A DNA stretch of 64,000 bases from Methanogranum sp963676045 (GTDB lineage: Archaea > Thermoplasmatota > Thermoplasmata > Methanomassiliicoccales > Methanomethylophilaceae): positions 186,001 to 250,000 of the forward strand of contig OY780938.1 in assembly GCA_963676045.1 (NCBI GenBank). The letters are read 5' to 3'. Positions 17,681 to 27,043 of this stretch are shown piece after piece. Positions within the stretch are counted from its first letter, which is position 1. The number at the start of each line of letters is the position of its first letter. Under the pieces are notes generated by a model. It did no database searches. It was not told the origin of the DNA and worked only from the letters and a program-made list of their open reading frames with translations. The translations under genes and the position numbers were made by a program.

Positions 17681-18988
17681 TTAATTCCACCAATCGCCGT
17701 TCCTGCGGTCTATGGTCTCGTCTCTTTCAGGACCGATGCTGATTATATCCGCTGGAACTTTCAGTTCGTTCTCGATGAATGCGATATAATTCTTCATTTC
17801 CTTTGGAAGTTCATCATATCCGCCTTTTACAACGGACTTGGTATCATTCCAGGATTTCCATCCTTTCATGTCTTTGTATACAGGTTTGGCCTTCTCAAGT
17901 TTTGAGATGGATGCAGGGAAATATTTCTCTTTCTTTCCATCTATCTCATATGCGATACATACTGGCAAGACCTCATAATCGTTAAGGACATCCAATTTGG
18001 TGATAGCGAGAGATGTGAATCCGCACATCCTCGATGCATGTTCTGCTACAACAAGGTCCAACCAACCGCATCTCCTTCCCCTTCCAGTCGTTACACCGAA
18101 TTCGCCACCTTTCATCTGTAGCTTCTTCTCGGCCTCTCCGGATAGTTCTGTTACGAACGGTCCTTCTCCGACACGGGTGGTGTACGCCTTCAAACATCCA
18201 AGTACCTCATCGATCCTGCTTGGGGCTACACCTGCACCTGTGCAGATCCCTCCGCCACATGTAGCGGAAGACGTCACGTAAGGATATGTTCCATGATCTA
18301 TGTCCAACATTGCTCCCTGGGCGCCTTCGAACATGACGTTCTTGTTCTCGTCCAACGATTCATTTATGAGCACGGATGTGTCGCATATGTTCTTACCTAT
18401 GAGTTTCTTCCAGCCCATCATTTTGTCGAATAAGGACTCTACGGTGCATTCGCATTTCTCCGCGTCCAGCATATCCATGAGGTCCTTTTTGTATGGAAGT
18501 ACGAATGAGAGCTTCTCTTTCAGGACATCCTCTTCCTGGAGGTCACCGACCCTAAGCCCTATCCTTGCAATCTTATCTTGATAGGTAGGTCCGATACCTT
18601 TCTTCGTTGTACCGACCACGTTCTTTCCGCGGTATTTCTCTTCTGCGCCGTCCAATTTCTTATGGTACCCCATGATAAGATGGGCCCTGTCAGATATCCT
18701 CAGGCCTTCGATAGAACAGCCATTCTTCTTGACCTGATCTATCTCCTCGATGAGCTCTTCCATATTGACTACGACACCGTTACCGATGACAGCAATCTTT
18801 CCGGGCCTTACGACGCCTGAAGGTAGTCCGTGAAGTTTGAAGACCTTGTCACCCACAACGATAGTGTGGCCAGCATTGTTGCCCCCTTGAAAACGAACGA
18901 TGAGATCAGCGTTCTCATCCAGATAATCTGTGATTTTTCCTTTACCCTCATCGCCCCATTGGGCTCCAATGATTGCAAGACTCGGCAT
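17681..18988 (-). CDS. purA: Adenylosuccinate synthetase
   Basis: GTP-dependent ligase joining IMP and aspartate, first step from IMP to AMP. The 435 residues include the N-terminal GAQWGDEGKGKITDYL P-loop with catalytic Asp, NNAGHT, GTTKKGIGPTYQDK, EGAQGAMLDIDHGTYPYVTSS, and TGRGRRCGWLDL. A TATA element on this strand (CTTTTATAG around 19025) overlaps the 3' end of trm1 and gives a leader of about 10 nt with an AGGT-type site. Confidence 0.97.
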   Translation of the reverse strand: MPSLAIIGAQWGDEGKGKITDYLDENADLIVRFQGGNNAGHTIVVGDKVFKLHGLPSGVVRPGKIAVIGNGVVVNMEELIEEIDQVKKNGCSIEGLRISDRAHLIMGYHKKLDGAEEKYRGKNVVGTTKKGIGPTYQDKIARIGLRVGDLQEEDVLKEKLSFVLPYKKDLMDMLDAEKCECTVESLFDKMMGWKKLIGKNICDTSVLINESLDENKNVMFEGAQGAMLDIDHGTYPYVTSSATCGGGICTGAGVAPSRIDEVLGCLKAYTTRVGEGPFVTELSGEAEKKLQMKGGEFGVTTGRGRRCGWLDLVVAEHASRMCGFTSLAITKLDVLNDYEVLPVCIAYEIDGKKEKYFPASISKLEKAKPVYKDMKGWKSWNDTKSVVKGGYDELPKEMKNYIAFIENELKVPADIISIGPERDETIDRRNGDWWN

Positions 18989-19029
18989 GATTGTACCTAT
19001 CCCTCTCAGACCGTCATCGTCTATAAAAG

Positions 19030-20142
19030 TTATCTCTTGGAACGGATAGTCTCAGGGCTTATGGACGAGTATATGGACACAACTTCTTCCGTTGTGAGGT
19101 CGGTTTTGAAGGAAGTGGGGCAAATATGTGTTTTTGATGCATGTCCGCTCATATTGAGTGCATCTATCATATCTTCGAGTTTCGGAGGGGATAGTTTCGT
19201 ATGCGATGACAGTTCGCTCATATCATAGAGGAACACCTCATCCAGTTCGTTCTTCCATATGTCCAACATCTTGGTGCATCTTTTCTCGGTGGCCGTGTTC
19301 TCGGGGGTCATCCTGTTGATCGTATCCTTATCATGCAGGGGTCCTAACCAAAAAGGCCCTGCCACATGTCGAGTGTCGTATCTCAAAGAGGTCGACCTTT
19401 CAAGGGTCAATGGGTCATAACCCATGTACCCCAGTTGTGCAAGCGTCCTATCTGCGGCCTCGGCACCTTCCAGCACCTGTATGTATGTTCTGAAGTAGTG
19501 GTCGGCGTAGAAGGAGAGCAACGGCCTCATTCCGCGATCGAATTTCGCCAATTCCTTTGCTATGGTGCACATGAGTATGCGGAGCCCGCCTTCATGGCAC
19601 ATATATCCCCTTATGGGTTCGGATTGGTATCTCCTTCTGCATTTTATCGCATGCGCGCCTGCAAGCGGTGCGGTATCCGTAGCGGTTATGGCAAGGATCC
19701 CATTCTTCCTGCAGCCTATTATCGCGGATTGTATGAAAGGCACAGGGGAACCAAAGGGGTCAAGGTCAACATAATCAAAGGATTCCTCAGCAAGCAGGGA
19801 ATGCATGTTCCTGTTCGAAGCTTTGCAATTCGAGAGATTGTTGAGCTGGATATTCGCATTTATATAAGGGAGGGCATCCGGGTTGATGTCGTTCGCTGTG
19901 ACGATGGTATTCGGTACTTCATTGGCTATGCGCACGGCTCTAGACCCGGTAGCGGTCATCGCATCGCAGACGGTGATCCTATCTTTGGTCAGGGAGCGTA
20001 GGAATATCACGCTCACATCCCTGTTGAATGCCATCTGTTCATTGAAGAATACATTTCCGTTCTTCGTGCCTGGCCCATGCTTCGAATGGTCTTCAGGCAC
20101 GATTATCGTGGTGGGACCCTCTTGTACGGTTGCTTGTATCAT
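19030..20142 (-). CDS. trm1: tRNA (guanine26-N2)-dimethyltransferase
   Basis: SAM-dependent Trm1, which makes m2,2G26 in tRNA. The 370 residues start with VQEGPTTIIVPEDHS and VFFNEQMAFNRD. They have the SAM-binding GSRAVRIANE and VTANDINPDAL motifs and the catalytic YVDLDPFGSPVPF (NPPY/DPFG-type). The C-terminal domain is shorter than in eukaryotes. The upstream THEP1-like gene ends in a one-base TAATG overlap with this start, so the two are coupled. Confidence 0.93.
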   Translation of the reverse strand: MIQATVQEGPTTIIVPEDHSKHGPGTKNGNVFFNEQMAFNRDVSVIFLRSLTKDRITVCDAMTATGSRAVRIANEVPNTIVTANDINPDALPYINANIQLNNLSNCKASNRNMHSLLAEESFDYVDLDPFGSPVPFIQSAIIGCRKNGILAITATDTAPLAGAHAIKCRRRYQSEPIRGYMCHEGGLRILMCTIAKELAKFDRGMRPLLSFYADHYFRTYIQVLEGAEAADRTLAQLGYMGYDPLTLERSTSLRYDTRHVAGPFWLGPLHDKDTINRMTPENTATEKRCTKMLDIWKNELDEVFLYDMSELSSHTKLSPPKLEDMIDALNMSGHASKTHICPTSFKTDLTTEEVVSIYSSISPETIRSKR

Positions 20143-20687
20143 TAGACGTTTTCACCGTTCATAAGGCGAATGATCTTGTACGGTAAAAGATTCCTGTTAG
20201 TAGGAGTGACTTCGAGTATCCTCACATCATCTCTCCTTCTGATGTCTTGTAGAAGTGGGTTCCTGGATTTTTTATGAAGTGTTAGTATCATGGGTTTGTT
20301 TATGTCAAGCGCATCCTTGACAGCATCAATGAAGGCCTGGCTTTCCACCTCGACTTTTCCTACTTCATCGATGACTATGACATCGCATTTCTCACATGCG
20401 TCTTTTATGGCGGTGATGCTGACCTCTTCGAATTTCGATAGGTCCACGCCGATCTTGCCTATCATAATCTTGCTCTCGATCTCTTGACTTGCGAATATCT
20501 GTGATTCTCCAGTCAAAATGTTCTTCACTGTGAAACCTGTTTTGTGTCTGCCATCGGATATCGGTTCGTCTATCATACCGCCAATGGTCAGTTCCTCTTC
20601 CTTCAGCATATCTATTACGCGAAGCAATGTGTATGTTTTTCCTGAACCCGGAAGTCCTGTAATGCCAATCTTAATGTCGTTAATCAT
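20142..20687 (-). CDS. THEP1-type nucleoside-triphosphatase
   Basis: About 181 residues of the archaeal NTPase/THEP1 family, which hydrolyses NTPs in vitro and whose cellular role is unknown. It has Walker A GLPGSGKTYTL, the GGMIDEPISDGRHKTGF segment and Walker B VIVIDEVGKVEV, then a conserved TLHKKSRNP region. The ATG at 20687 begins the family N-terminus (MINDIKIGITG); the frame is open further up to 20741, but that part is not conserved-looking. A TATA-like TTATATTC on this strand lies about 45 nt upstream. It overlaps trm1 by one base. Confidence 0.87.
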   Translation of the reverse strand: MINDIKIGITGLPGSGKTYTLLRVIDMLKEEELTIGGMIDEPISDGRHKTGFTVKNILTGESQIFASQEIESKIMIGKIGVDLSKFEEVSITAIKDACEKCDVIVIDEVGKVEVESQAFIDAVKDALDINKPMILTLHKKSRNPLLQDIRRRDDVRILEVTPTNRNLLPYKIIRLMNGENV

Positions 20688-20737
20688 AGTATCGCTTGAA
20701 GGAAGTCTGCGTTCCTGAATGTCGTTAAGAATATAAA

Positions 20738-21118
20738 TCAATTTGTCTGGATATTCGAGATGAACATGAGAGGATAGTTCAATTCCTTGTTAAAACGCAT
20801 CTCCGCGGTCACAATCGTATCATCTATCCTTATTTTCAACACCACGTCTAGCATCTCTCCGGTGAGCGAGCAATAGGAGTATTCATCCTTCTTTTGGGTA
20901 AGGGCCCTCCGGTCTATCTTGACCTTCACGCTCTCAACATAGGGTTGTACCAATACGCCGCTCTCGATGGACCTTTCGAGGACCTCTACGTTATCCGCAT
21001 TCACAGGCACACCTACGAATTGATGATAGATCGTACCCATCTTTATGCCCGCTTCGAAAAGGGCACGTTCTCTGACAGTGCAGTTGAATATATCCGCTGC
21101 ACAGGCCTCTCTGTCCAT
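20738..21118 (-). CDS. mptD: Dihydroneopterin aldolase, archaeal MptD type
   Basis: 126 residues resembling the archaeal MptD family (formerly DUF381), which cleaves 7,8-dihydroneopterin to 6-hydroxymethyl-dihydropterin for tetrahydromethanopterin or folate synthesis. Recognisable segments are ERALFEAGIKMGTIYHQFVG and VPVNADNVEVLERSIESG, then KVKIDR and EMRFNKELNYPLMF. The start is 28 nt from the centre of a TATA box shared with divergent nadA, so the mRNA is likely leaderless. It lies just upstream of the THEP1-like gene on the same strand. Confidence 0.82.
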   Translation of the reverse strand: MDREACAADIFNCTVRERALFEAGIKMGTIYHQFVGVPVNADNVEVLERSIESGVLVQPYVESVKVKIDRRALTQKKDEYSYCSLTGEMLDVVLKIRIDDTIVTAEMRFNKELNYPLMFISNIQTN

Positions 21119-21142
21119 ATATTGGGGTAGACAGGCGTAAGA

Positions 21143-21148
21143 TTTAAA
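21143..21148. promoter_or_regulatory. Single palindromic TATA box serving mptD and nadA
   Basis: TTTAAA is self-complementary and lies exactly midway between the divergent ATGs at 21118 (minus) and 21173 (plus), 27.5 bases from each. That is the normal archaeal TATA-to-start distance, so both transcripts would begin at or next to the ATG. Confidence 0.65.
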
Positions 21149-21172
21149 GAATGTGTGCTATACTGAGGTTCA

Positions 21173-22075
21173 ATGGTATCTGTTAAGGATCGTATCGAGC
21201 AACTAAAGAAAGAGAAGAACGCAGTGATATTGGCGCACAACTACACATCAGCGGATGTGCAGGACCTGGCCGATTTCGTGGGCGATTCATTGGGCCTTTC
21301 AATAAAAGCCTCGAAGACGGATGCCAAGATAATAGTTTTCTGCGGGGTCTCCTTCATGGGAGAGACCGCGAAGATACTCAGTCCCAACAAGAAGGTGCTG
21401 CTTCCAGAACCAGAGGCCCACTGCGCGATGGCATCGATGTGCAGTGCCGATCAGATAAGACAGATAAAGAAGGAGAATCCCACCTATTCTGTGGTCGGAT
21501 ATGTCAACAGCACGGCGGAATCAAAGACTGAGATGGATGTATGTTGCACATCGTCTAACGCATTGAATGTCGTGAGGACATTGGATAACGATAAGGTCAT
21601 ATTCGTTCCGGACAAGAATCTCGGCGCATATGTCAGATCCAATGTTGATAAGGAGATGATAATATGGGATGGTTTCTGCCCAGTGCATCAATGCATAACC
21701 GTGAAACAGGTCAAAGACCTCAAAGAGAAGCACCCGAATGCCAAGGTGCTTGCGCATCCTGAGTGCAGGATGGAGGTATTGGCGCTCGCAGACGGCATAG
21801 GGTCGACAGAGAAGATATTGTCAGAGGCCAAGGAACTAGATTCTGAGGAGTTCATCATACTCACAGAAGTGGGGATGAGGCACAGACTCGAGAAGGCGTG
21901 TCCTGGTAAGCACTTCTATTTCCCTGTTCAAGCTGTCTGTATGACGATGAAGATGATAGAGCCCGAGTCCATATTGAAGGTACTGGAGGAGGAATGCAAT
22001 GAGGTCATACTTCCAGATGATGTCATGAGGAAGGCATACATCCCAGTCAAGAGGATGACGGATATCTCGGGTTGA
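21173..22075 (+). CDS. nadA: Quinolinate synthase
   Basis: [4Fe-4S] enzyme condensing iminoaspartate with dihydroxyacetone phosphate in NAD synthesis. The 300 residues include AVILAHNYTSADVQDLADFVGDS (shown by its AHNY core), VVGYVNSTAESK, CCTSSNAL, VFVPDKNLGAYV, HPECRMEV and a C-terminal VCMTMKMIEPESILK. Three cluster cysteines are apparent (in ASMCS, DGFCPVHQC or HPEC, and QAVCMTM). It is predicted leaderless and monocistronic. nadB and nadC are not in the window. Confidence 0.96.
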   Translation: MVSVKDRIEQLKKEKNAVILAHNYTSADVQDLADFVGDSLGLSIKASKTDAKIIVFCGVSFMGETAKILSPNKKVLLPEPEAHCAMASMCSADQIRQIKKENPTYSVVGYVNSTAESKTEMDVCCTSSNALNVVRTLDNDKVIFVPDKNLGAYVRSNVDKEMIIWDGFCPVHQCITVKQVKDLKEKHPNAKVLAHPECRMEVLALADGIGSTEKILSEAKELDSEEFIILTEVGMRHRLEKACPGKHFYFPVQAVCMTMKMIEPESILKVLEEECNEVILPDDVMRKAYIPVKRMTDISG

Positions 22076-22167
22076 GGGTAATTCACCTTTGTTCTATTCA
22101 TCCAATATTTTGTTCAGACAGTAAAAACTTATAATATACATGCCTCTCAGGAGTCTAGGCGCTGCTC

Positions 22168-23520
22168 ATGAAGGTGATCATTGTAGGAGGTGGGAATGTT
22201 GGATATACTTCTGCCGAAGCTCTTTGCAAGGTACATGATGTACTCGTTATCGAGAAGGACTCGGTGAAAGCGGATAACATAAAAAGTCTCCTGAATGTAT
22301 CTGTACTGCATGAGGATGGAAGCAATCCGAAGGTCCTCAGGTCTGCGATATCGAGGATGGACGCGGACATAATATTCTCTGCGGTCCCGGATGATGGATT
22401 GAACCTTTTCATCGGCATGATCGCCAAGCGTTATAAGCCGACGATAAAGACCGTGGCATGTCTCAGGGACCCAGATTATGAGATAAAGACCGTTTCTGAA
22501 GGATTTGAGGGTATTGACATGTTCATTTCCCCTGAGCAGATTATGGCCGACAAGATAAGCAAGATAGCTTCTTTGGAGAACGTCGTCCAATACGATTATA
22601 TCGAGAGTAAAGGCGCTGCACTCGTCACATTCAAGGTAGAGAATGAGCACGAGGTCGTAGGCAAGGTCGTCATGGAGATAGACATGCCAGATAATTGCTC
22701 CATAGTCGCAATATATCGCGGAGATAACACGATCATAAAGACGGAGACCGCACAGATACATGCCGATGACAGGATATGCATGCTGGGCACTCCGGAGGCA
22801 ATAGTCTCATTCAACAAATTGATGGGTATAAAGAGAGAGGCCAAGGAGTACGTCATAATCGGGGCTACCGTATCAGGTATAGCGATTGCGAAAGCGATAT
22901 CCATGTCGGGTAAGAGAAAGTTCATAAAGATCATCGACAGGAACGAGGTCAGCTGCAGGAATGCCGCAAGGGTCCTGAATGATGTCATAGTGGTGAACGC
23001 AGATATCGCCGATCCTCAGATAATGAGGGGCGAGAACATCGATAGGGCCGACGTCATAATCAGTGTATCACCGAATGATGAGCGTAATCTCCTGGCATGC
23101 ATGGCAGGATTGAAATTCGGTACCAGGAAGATAATCTCCAAATATTCGACGGAGGAATACGAGGAGATCTTCAAATATACAGGAATCGAATCGATAATCG
23201 GTTATCATCGTATAATCTCAAATGAGGTCACAAAGAATCTGATATACGACGAGAACGCCATACTCGTCCTCGATCATGAGGATGAATATTTCTTCGGCGC
23301 AACCATAGACGATAAATCGAGCATGGTGAATCGTTGCTATGGAGATATCAAGATTCCAGAAGGAGTTCGTATCGTCGCAATCATAAGGAAGAATAAGATA
23401 ATATATCCGAGGATGAACACGATCTTTTTGAAAGGTGACAAGGTCATGGTCTTTGCTCACAATGCCAATCCAACCAAATTGGTAAAGTTCATGGGGCATG
23501 AGACCCCAGTGGAGTTGTGA
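22168..23520 (+). CDS. trkA: Potassium uptake regulator TrkA
   Basis: 450-residue peripheral subunit that gates the TrkH channel through NAD(H)/ATP binding. There are two copies of the RCK/TrkA_N-TrkA_C unit. The first starts with VIIVGGGNVGYTSAEAL and the second near residue 228 with YVIIGATVSGIAIAKAIS; each is followed by a TrkA_C half. The second nucleotide loop (GATVSGIAIA) departs from the usual GxGxxG spacing. A TATA box (CTTATAATA, 22128-22136) sits 36 nt upstream of the ATG. It overlaps trkH by 4 nt. Confidence 0.95.
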   Translation: MKVIIVGGGNVGYTSAEALCKVHDVLVIEKDSVKADNIKSLLNVSVLHEDGSNPKVLRSAISRMDADIIFSAVPDDGLNLFIGMIAKRYKPTIKTVACLRDPDYEIKTVSEGFEGIDMFISPEQIMADKISKIASLENVVQYDYIESKGAALVTFKVENEHEVVGKVVMEIDMPDNCSIVAIYRGDNTIIKTETAQIHADDRICMLGTPEAIVSFNKLMGIKREAKEYVIIGATVSGIAIAKAISMSGKRKFIKIIDRNEVSCRNAARVLNDVIVVNADIADPQIMRGENIDRADVIISVSPNDERNLLACMAGLKFGTRKIISKYSTEEYEEIFKYTGIESIIGYHRIISNEVTKNLIYDENAILVLDHEDEYFFGATIDDKSSMVNRCYGDIKIPEGVRIVAIIRKNKIIYPRMNTIFLKGDKVMVFAHNANPTKLVKFMGHETPVEL

Positions 23521-25085
23521 GGATGTTCAATGATCTGAGGCTACGCCTAAGGCATATGGCGAGATGGAAGAACAGCACCATCAAGATATTGGGTGCTGTG
23601 GAATTCACTTTGGGCCTCCTATTGATCATCCCTTCGATAGTGGCATTGATGTATGGCGAGGATCCATTCTACTTCATCGCCCTCGTGCCTCCGCTCATGA
23701 TAGCAGGTGGCCTGCAGTATCTTTTGTTCTCAAAGGATAACAAGATGTCACCTGCAGTAGGCATACTTATGATGACCGTGGCATGGTTCGTGGCGTTCTT
23801 CGTCATAGCGGTGCCATTCTATATTTATGGATTCGAATGGTACGATGCTCTCTTTGAATCTGTGAGCGGATTCACGACCACAGGTTTTTCGATAGTTCCT
23901 AATGTGGAGACATTGCCTCATAGCATGTTGTTCTGGAGATCATTCTCTCAGTGGATAGGAGGTGTGTCGGTGGTCATAGTGTTCATGTTCCTATTGCCAA
24001 TGATGGGTATAGGCGGACGTGCATTCATGACAAATGAATTGACAGGTACCGACATGGAGAACTATTCAGTAAGGATGAAGAGCGTGGCAATGAGTTTTGT
24101 TTTGATCTATGTCATGTTTTCTTTGATGGAGATAGTTCTTCTGATGCTGTCGGGATTGAGTCTTTTCGATTCCACATGTCTAACGATGTCATGCATATCG
24201 ACGGGAGGATATGCATTGTTGTCGAATAGTGTAGCATCATATTCATTCACGGTGCAGTTGATATTGGTCATATTCATGTTCCTAGGAGGAACAAATTTCT
24301 ATCTGCACTACAGGACCTTGTACAAGCGCGACTACAAGGCCTACGTCAGGAGTCAAGAATTCGTCTGGACATTCATATGGTTCGTCATCGCGATATTCCT
24401 CATACTCTTGTCGATAATAATCTTGCAAGGGAAGATAGGGGACTTCGGCGGCAATGCTTGGAATGCCACGTTCACAGTGGTAACATTCGGTACGGCCACA
24501 GGATTCACAAATTGCGATTACACATTATGGCCTGCCGCGGCCTCGTTAATACTTCTCTTAGTTGCATTCATAGGTGCGATGTCCGGTTCTACAGCCGGAG
24601 GTATCAAGATGTATAGGCTGATAATACTGAAATCATATGTTTCATATGGTTTCTATAAGATGCTCCACCCGCACGCTATAAGGGATGTGAAATTCGATGG
24701 TCGTACAGTGGATAATGATGCATTGATGTCAGCGATCGTGATAACATTATCATTCATATTGGTGGCGATCGTAGGAACAGCATTGATAGCATTGGCAGAA
24801 CCCAACGCTAGTCTCCTGGATTGTCTGGGGCTCTGCATCCCAAGTATGGGAAACGTAGGTGCAGGATTGGATAATTATGGTCCTACAGGTTCGCTTGTGA
24901 ATCTTACGCCCTTCACGAAGTTAGTCATGGCAGCATTGATGTGGATAGGCCGTCTCGAGGTATTCATGGTCCTGATATTGTTCACAAGGGCATTCTGGGA
25001 GGATGTGATATTGAACACCAATCACTCGCATAAGCACGTGGACAGAAAGCCTTTGTTCGAGTCAATGTATAGAAAGAGGAGATAA
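23517..25085 (+). CDS. trkH: Potassium transporter TrkH
   Basis: 522-residue K+ channel-like transporter subunit with ten or more hydrophobic helices. The selectivity-filter loops of the four MPM repeats are seen as SVSGFTTTGFS, MSCISTGGYA, TFGTATGFTN and PSMGNVGAGL. GAMSGSTAGGIKMYR is the loop after repeat three. It starts inside the end of trkA (ATGA-type overlap), so both subunits are made together. Its 3' end is 2 nt from the convergent TPR gene. Confidence 0.95.
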   Translation: MRMFNDLRLRLRHMARWKNSTIKILGAVEFTLGLLLIIPSIVALMYGEDPFYFIALVPPLMIAGGLQYLLFSKDNKMSPAVGILMMTVAWFVAFFVIAVPFYIYGFEWYDALFESVSGFTTTGFSIVPNVETLPHSMLFWRSFSQWIGGVSVVIVFMFLLPMMGIGGRAFMTNELTGTDMENYSVRMKSVAMSFVLIYVMFSLMEIVLLMLSGLSLFDSTCLTMSCISTGGYALLSNSVASYSFTVQLILVIFMFLGGTNFYLHYRTLYKRDYKAYVRSQEFVWTFIWFVIAIFLILLSIIILQGKIGDFGGNAWNATFTVVTFGTATGFTNCDYTLWPAAASLILLLVAFIGAMSGSTAGGIKMYRLIILKSYVSYGFYKMLHPHAIRDVKFDGRTVDNDALMSAIVITLSFILVAIVGTALIALAEPNASLLDCLGLCIPSMGNVGAGLDNYGPTGSLVNLTPFTKLVMAALMWIGRLEVFMVLILFTRAFWEDVILNTNHSHKHVDRKPLFESMYRKRR

Positions 25086-25087
25086 GG

Positions 25088-25927
25088 TCATTTCCTGCAC
25101 ATGTCCAATATGCGCACTATCGATTGATGTCCAGGTGCCTGTTCGTTTATGGCGCCAGCGACGATCTTGGCCTCATCTATCTTGCCTTTCTCGATAAGAC
25201 AAAACGCGAGGGTCTCCATCGCGCCTATGTGTTTGGGGTCTGTCTTCACAGCCTTAGTGGCATATCCGCCGGCAGCAGATATCTTTCCATTCATCCACAT
25301 GAAATATGCCGCAAGGGCATTCGCATCTGCGGAGCTTTTATCATTTTTCAAGATCCCTTTTACAAAAGCCTCAGCTTCCTTACTGTGCCCCCATCTCAGA
25401 AGCACAGAGCAACGGCATCTTTGGACATAGAAATCCGAGGGGGACTCATCAAACAGCCTCCTGCTTTCCTCATCGGCTTCTTTGAACGAGTTCAATGAGC
25501 ACAAGGCATCAATCATGACGATCTCATCGTCCAAGGTCGGCTCTTGTATCAATTCGTATGAATCAATGGTAGCGTTGTAATCCATGAGTCCATAGGAAAC
25601 GGACATGCGTTCTCTCTGTATGTCGTCTGTGATCGCAAGGTCCTCCAATGCAATATCCGCTTCTTCGAATCTCCCCAATCCTTTCAAGCCTTTGACCAGT
25701 TCGATCCTGGAGTTCTCATCGGATGGCAGATCATTCACGATCATCTCGAGGATGGCATTCATGTTTTCATCATCCTCTATGACCTTCAGGAGGGATGCGC
25801 ATTTCAGAAGTGTCATAGGTTCATCGCGATGATTGAAAGCGATCTGCATGACCTGCTGTGACGCGGCCATTTTGTTACCAGTGCCTATGTTCCTTTGAAC
25901 TTCCTTGAAGGCCTGCTCCTTGTCCAT
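25088..25927 (-). CDS. TPR-like repeat protein
   Basis: 279 residues, wholly helical in appearance, with degenerate tetratricopeptide-like units. The clearest are near residues 180-275 (YFMWMNGKISAAGGYATKAV, AFCLIEKGKIDEAKIVAG). No signal peptide or catalytic motif is present. It probably scaffolds protein interactions; the partner is unknown. A TATA element on this strand (CTTTATTT, 25951-25958) lies 27 nt from the ATG, so it is likely leaderless. It is divergent from the AAA ATPase gene, and a link with that defence-like pair cannot be judged. Confidence 0.75.
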   Translation of the reverse strand: MDKEQAFKEVQRNIGTGNKMAASQQVMQIAFNHRDEPMTLLKCASLLKVIEDDENMNAILEMIVNDLPSDENSRIELVKGLKGLGRFEEADIALEDLAITDDIQRERMSVSYGLMDYNATIDSYELIQEPTLDDEIVMIDALCSLNSFKEADEESRRLFDESPSDFYVQRCRCSVLLRWGHSKEAEAFVKGILKNDKSSADANALAAYFMWMNGKISAAGGYATKAVKTDPKHIGAMETLAFCLIEKGKIDEAKIVAGAINEQAPGHQSIVRILDMCRK

Positions 25928-25999
25928 GTCGAGGTCAATGCGGTCGTTCGAAATAAAGTTTCAGTTGAAACCTATGTATATCTTCACGTTGATTACACC

Positions 26000-27043
26000 A
26001 TGCTCATGATGCTAAGATCGATAAGGGTATACGGATTATTTGGTGAGTACGATTACAATGTTGATCTTAGTGACAACTATGTGACATTCATTCATTCCCA
26101 GAACGGATTTGGAAAATCAACCTTGATGAGGTTGGTCTACAATGTTTTTGTAGGGGACCTACAAGAGGTATATTCCACGCCATTCGATAGGTTGGATCTG
26201 GGATTCGATGACGATACATTCCTTTTCGTCGAGAACAACAAAGACGATCTATTCATACAGATACAGAGGAACCACGTGGAGGAGGAGCTTCCAGTGGAGG
26301 ATCTCAGGAAGATAATGAAGGTGACCTACATGTCGCCAGAGCGCATGATATTGTCCAAGGATGATTGTCTCGTACCTGCATTGAACGTATATCTGGATGA
26401 TCTTACGATAAAGATGAAGGATGCGGTGGCAAATGCTAAGATCACAGAGAAGTCAGGAAAGACCCTATCCGATATCTCCGATTATGAGTTGGAATCCTGG
26501 TGCAAGGATCTGAAGGCCAAACTAGAATTCATAAAACAGGCAGGATTCGAACCAGAATTGCCTCCAAGCTACAGATTCCCCCCATCAAGGTTCGAGATAA
26601 TGGGCTACAGGAAAGATTACATCGATCTGGCATTTTCCATCAAGGAATACACAGACAGATACTACACTCTGGCAGAATCGATAATAGTGTACATGGACAT
26701 AGTGAACAACATATTCGTCAATAAGGTCATCTATGTCAACGAAAGCGGGACACTCACAGCTAAGATGGATAATGGCATAACCTTACCGATATCGAAATTA
26801 TCATCAGGGGAGAAGCAGATCCTTGTGATATTCTATCGTCTTCTATTCGATACGGATATAGGTTCGTTGGCCATAATCGATGAGCCCGAGATATCCCTTC
26901 ATATAGCTTGGCAGCAGCAGATCGGTAAGATCTTCATGGATGTCGCAAAACTAAGGTCATTGCATATAATCGTGGCCACGCATTCTCCGCAGATAATCCA
27001 TGATAATTGGGATCTCGCTGTGGAGCTGAAAGTGGAACAATGA
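26000..27043 (+). CDS. AAA/ABC-type ATPase, AriA-like (PARIS-type pair)
   Basis: About 347 residues of a single OLD/AriA-like ATPase. It has Walker A SQNGFGKSTL, a signature-like KLSSGEKQIL, Walker B LAIIDEPEISLH and an H-loop VATHSPQII, with a helical insertion in the middle. No nuclease domain is fused; a DUF4435 TOPRIM protein follows with an ATGA overlap. ATPase plus DUF4435 is the composition of the PARIS anti-phage system (AriA senses a phage trigger and releases AriB). The start could be 26000, 26006 or 26009; a TATA-like TATGTATA at 25973-25980 is compatible with a leaderless start near there. Other ATPase-DUF4435 pairs of unknown role exist, so the PARIS assignment is by architecture only. 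Confidence 0.75.
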   Translation: MLMMLRSIRVYGLFGEYDYNVDLSDNYVTFIHSQNGFGKSTLMRLVYNVFVGDLQEVYSTPFDRLDLGFDDDTFLFVENNKDDLFIQIQRNHVEEELPVEDLRKIMKVTYMSPERMILSKDDCLVPALNVYLDDLTIKMKDAVANAKITEKSGKTLSDISDYELESWCKDLKAKLEFIKQAGFEPELPPSYRFPPSRFEIMGYRKDYIDLAFSIKEYTDRYYTLAESIIVYMDIVNNIFVNKVIYVNESGTLTAKMDNGITLPISKLSSGEKQILVIFYRLLFDTDIGSLAIIDEPEISLHIAWQQQIGKIFMDVAKLRSLHIIVATHSPQIIHDNWDLAVELKVEQ

